Origin: an uncultured Oscillospiraceae bacterium | Lineage (GTDB): Bacteria; Bacillota; Clostridia; Oscillospirales; Ruminococcaceae | Assembly: GCA_905212515.1 (NCBI GenBank) | Contig: CAJMEU010000161.1 | Coordinates: 1 to 6,213, forward strand | DNA length: 6,213 nucleotides | Direction of reading: 5' to 3' | Part shown: one piece after another, positions 4,656-6,213 of the stretch | How the letters are laid out: the number at the start of each line of letters is the position of its first letter | Position numbering within the stretch: the stretch's first letter is position 1 | Made by a program: the position numbers and the translations under genes | The notes under the pieces: model-generated | What the model was told of the DNA's origin: nothing | The model's input: only the letters and a program-made list of their open reading frames with translations | The model's database searches: none

Positions 4656-6213
4656 ATGGACGAGAATTTGCGGGCGGCGCTGGCCGCCGTGCAGAAACCG
4701 GGCCGCTACACCGGCGGCGAACCCGGCTGTGTGTATAAAGATAAAGAAGAGGTGGAGCTGCGCTTTGCCTTCTGTTTCCCCGACACCTATGAAGTGGGCA
4801 TGTCCTTTTTGGGCATGAAAATCCTCTATGAAATCCTGAACGACCGGCCGAACATGTGGTGCGAGCGTGCCTTCATGCCCTGGATGGACATGAAGGCGGA
4901 GATGGAGCGGCGGCACATCCGCCTGTATGCACTGGAGAGCAAGGACCCGCTGTGCCGGTTCGACGTGGTGGGCTTCACGCTGCAATACGAGCTTTCCTAT
5001 ACCAATATCCTGGCCATGCTGGACCTGGCGGGCATCCCGTTGCTGGCGGCACAGCGGCCCGAGGACGCGCCCATCGTCGTGGCCGGCGGGCCCTGTGTGT
5101 GCAACTGCGAGCCGCTGACGGACTTTATCGATCTGTTCATGCTGGGCGAGGGGGAAGTGCAGCTGCCCGATGTGTGCGACACCATCCTGGCCGGACGCAA
5201 AGCCGGCCTGCCCAAGCGAGAAATCCTTAAAAACTGCGCCCGCATCCCGGGCGTCTATATCCCCGCTCTGTATGATGTAGCCTATCTGCCCGACGGCCGG
5301 ATAGAGGCCATCACGCCGCTGGAGGGCGCGCCCATGCCCGTGACCAAGGCCATCATCCAGGATATGAACAGCCAGCCGCTGCCCCGCAGCTTTGTGGTGC
5401 CCATGATCGGCGCGGTGCACGACCGGGCGCAGATCGAGGTGCTGCGCGGCTGCGTACGCGGCTGCCGCTTCTGCCAGGCGGGCTTTTTGTACCGCCCCAT
5501 GCGGGAGCGGGAGGCCGGGATGCTCAGCAGCGCGGGCCGCACCCTGTGCGACAACACGGGCTACGACGAGATCAGCCTCACCAGTCTGTCCACCAGCGAC
5601 CACAGCGAACTGGAGACTCTTCTGGACGACATGCTGGACTGGACGCAGGACGAGCATGTCAGCATGTCTCTTCCTTCGCTGCGCGTGGACAATTTTTCCC
5701 AGAGCCTGGTGGAAAAGACCACCCGCATCCGCAAAAGCGGCCTGACCTTTGCCCCGGAGGCGGGCACCCAGCGGCTGCGGGACGTCATCAACAAAAACGT
5801 CACCTGGGAGGAGATCGAGCGCACGGCCAAACTGGCCTTCGGCGCGGGCTATACCTCAGTGAAGCTGTACTTCATGATGGGCCTGCCCACCGAGACCATG
5901 GAGGACATCGAGGGCATTGCCGAGACGGCCCAGAAGATCGTGGAGCTGTACTATGCCAATCCCGATCACCCCAAGGGCAAGGGCGTGCAGGTGTCCATCA
6001 GCGTGGCGTGCTTTGTGCCCAAGCCCCACACGCCTTTCCAATTCTGCCCCCAGGACACCATGGAGATGCTGCGGGAAAAGCAGCAGCACCTGCGCGCCTG
6101 TATCCGCAGCCGCAAGATCAGCCTGAGCTATCATGACAGCCGGACAAGCTTTTTGGAAGCGGTGTTCGCCAAAGGGGACCGGCGCCTGGGCAAGGCGCTG
6201 CTGGAGGCCTACC
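4656..6213 (+). CDS. TIGR03960-type B12-binding-like radical SAM protein, 3'-truncated by the window
   Basis: The frame stays open from the ATG at 4656 to the window edge, giving 519 codons without a stop. Family members are about 600 or more residues, so the C-terminal end is missing. The N-terminal region (about 1-230) is the B12-binding-like part, with KPGRYTGGEPG near the start, FPDTYEVGMSFLGMK (from Phe41), a GFTLQYELSYTNIL stretch and a LGEGEVQLPD motif. I see no DxHxxG cobalamin-histidine motif in it. The radical SAM domain starts with RGCVRGCRFCQAGF, giving the CxxxCxxC cluster ligands Cys266, Cys270 and Cys273. It continues with LTSLSTSDHSELE, LTFAPEAGTQRLRDVINK (Phe365 onward), KLYFMMGLPTE (403-413) and ACFVPKPHTPFQ. 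The reaction is unknown. In many clostridia this gene lies between spoIVF and a DUF2344 gene, RNase G and the L21/L27 ribosomal genes, so an RNA or ribosome modification role is plausible but only inferred. Confidence 0.93.
   Translation, partial: MDENLRAALAAVQKPGRYTGGEPGCVYKDKEEVELRFAFCFPDTYEVGMSFLGMKILYEILNDRPNMWCERAFMPWMDMKAEMERRHIRLYALESKDPLCRFDVVGFTLQYELSYTNILAMLDLAGIPLLAAQRPEDAPIVVAGGPCVCNCEPLTDFIDLFMLGEGEVQLPDVCDTILAGRKAGLPKREILKNCARIPGVYIPALYDVAYLPDGRIEAITPLEGAPMPVTKAIIQDMNSQPLPRSFVVPMIGAVHDRAQIEVLRGCVRGCRFCQAGFLYRPMREREAGMLSSAGRTLCDNTGYDEISLTSLSTSDHSELETLLDDMLDWTQDEHVSMSLPSLRVDNFSQSLVEKTTRIRKSGLTFAPEAGTQRLRDVINKNVTWEEIERTAKLAFGAGYTSVKLYFMMGLPTETMEDIEGIAETAQKIVELYYANPDHPKGKGVQVSISVACFVPKPHTPFQFCPQDTMEMLREKQQHLRACIRSRKISLSYHDSRTSFLEAVFAKGDRRLGKALLEAY

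Noticed and set aside
1..6213. Search for tRNA, rRNA, riboswitch, CRISPR, insertion sequence or phage features
   Set aside because: The window is almost fully coding on one strand, the only gaps are about 10, 105 and 60 bases, and none holds such a structure beyond the terminator and promoter-like boxes listed.

Overview
The window is a GC-rich, densely coded bacterial segment with every gene on the + strand. It most likely comes from an endospore-forming Firmicute of the class Clostridia. High-GC gut Oscillospirales or a related order would fit, but this is inference from composition and gene content, and no rRNA marker is present. The strongest lineage evidence is a spoIVFA-spoIVFB pair, which is specific to endospore formers. 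It is followed by a TIGR03960-type radical SAM gene, a neighbour commonly found next to spoIVF in clostridia.

Left unit (1 to about 3054): the 3' half of a Cof-type HAD phosphatase gene, a short ComEA-like helix-hairpin-helix protein with a membrane anchor, and a complete polyphosphate kinase (ppk1). The three are tightly packed. The first two share an ATGA stop/start overlap, and the Shine-Dalgarno of ppk1 overlaps the stop codon of the second gene. The unit ends in a strong intrinsic terminator just after ppk1. PPK1 has all its catalytic residues and carries an unusual, strongly basic Pro/Arg-rich C-terminal tail.

Middle unit (about 3065 to 4595): a possible sigma-E-like promoter, then a membrane-anchored M23/LytM protein (SpoIVFA-like), then a small M50 intramembrane protease (SpoIVFB-like) joined by another ATGA overlap. 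In Bacillus subtilis the SpoIVFA/SpoIVFB pair sits in the outer forespore membrane and controls cleavage of pro-sigma-K. Here the M23 domain keeps its full zinc-ligand set, and the M50 protease ends without room for the C-terminal CBS domain of the B. subtilis protein.

Right unit (about 4596 onward): a short AT-richer gap with a possible vegetative promoter and a good ribosome binding site, then a radical SAM protein of the B12-binding-like TIGR03960 family that runs off the right edge.

I saw no tRNA, rRNA, CRISPR array, insertion sequence or long repeat. No stretch over 300 bases lacks a gene. The window looks like ordinary core genome with a few protein-level oddities. I did not find a convincing new multi-gene system.
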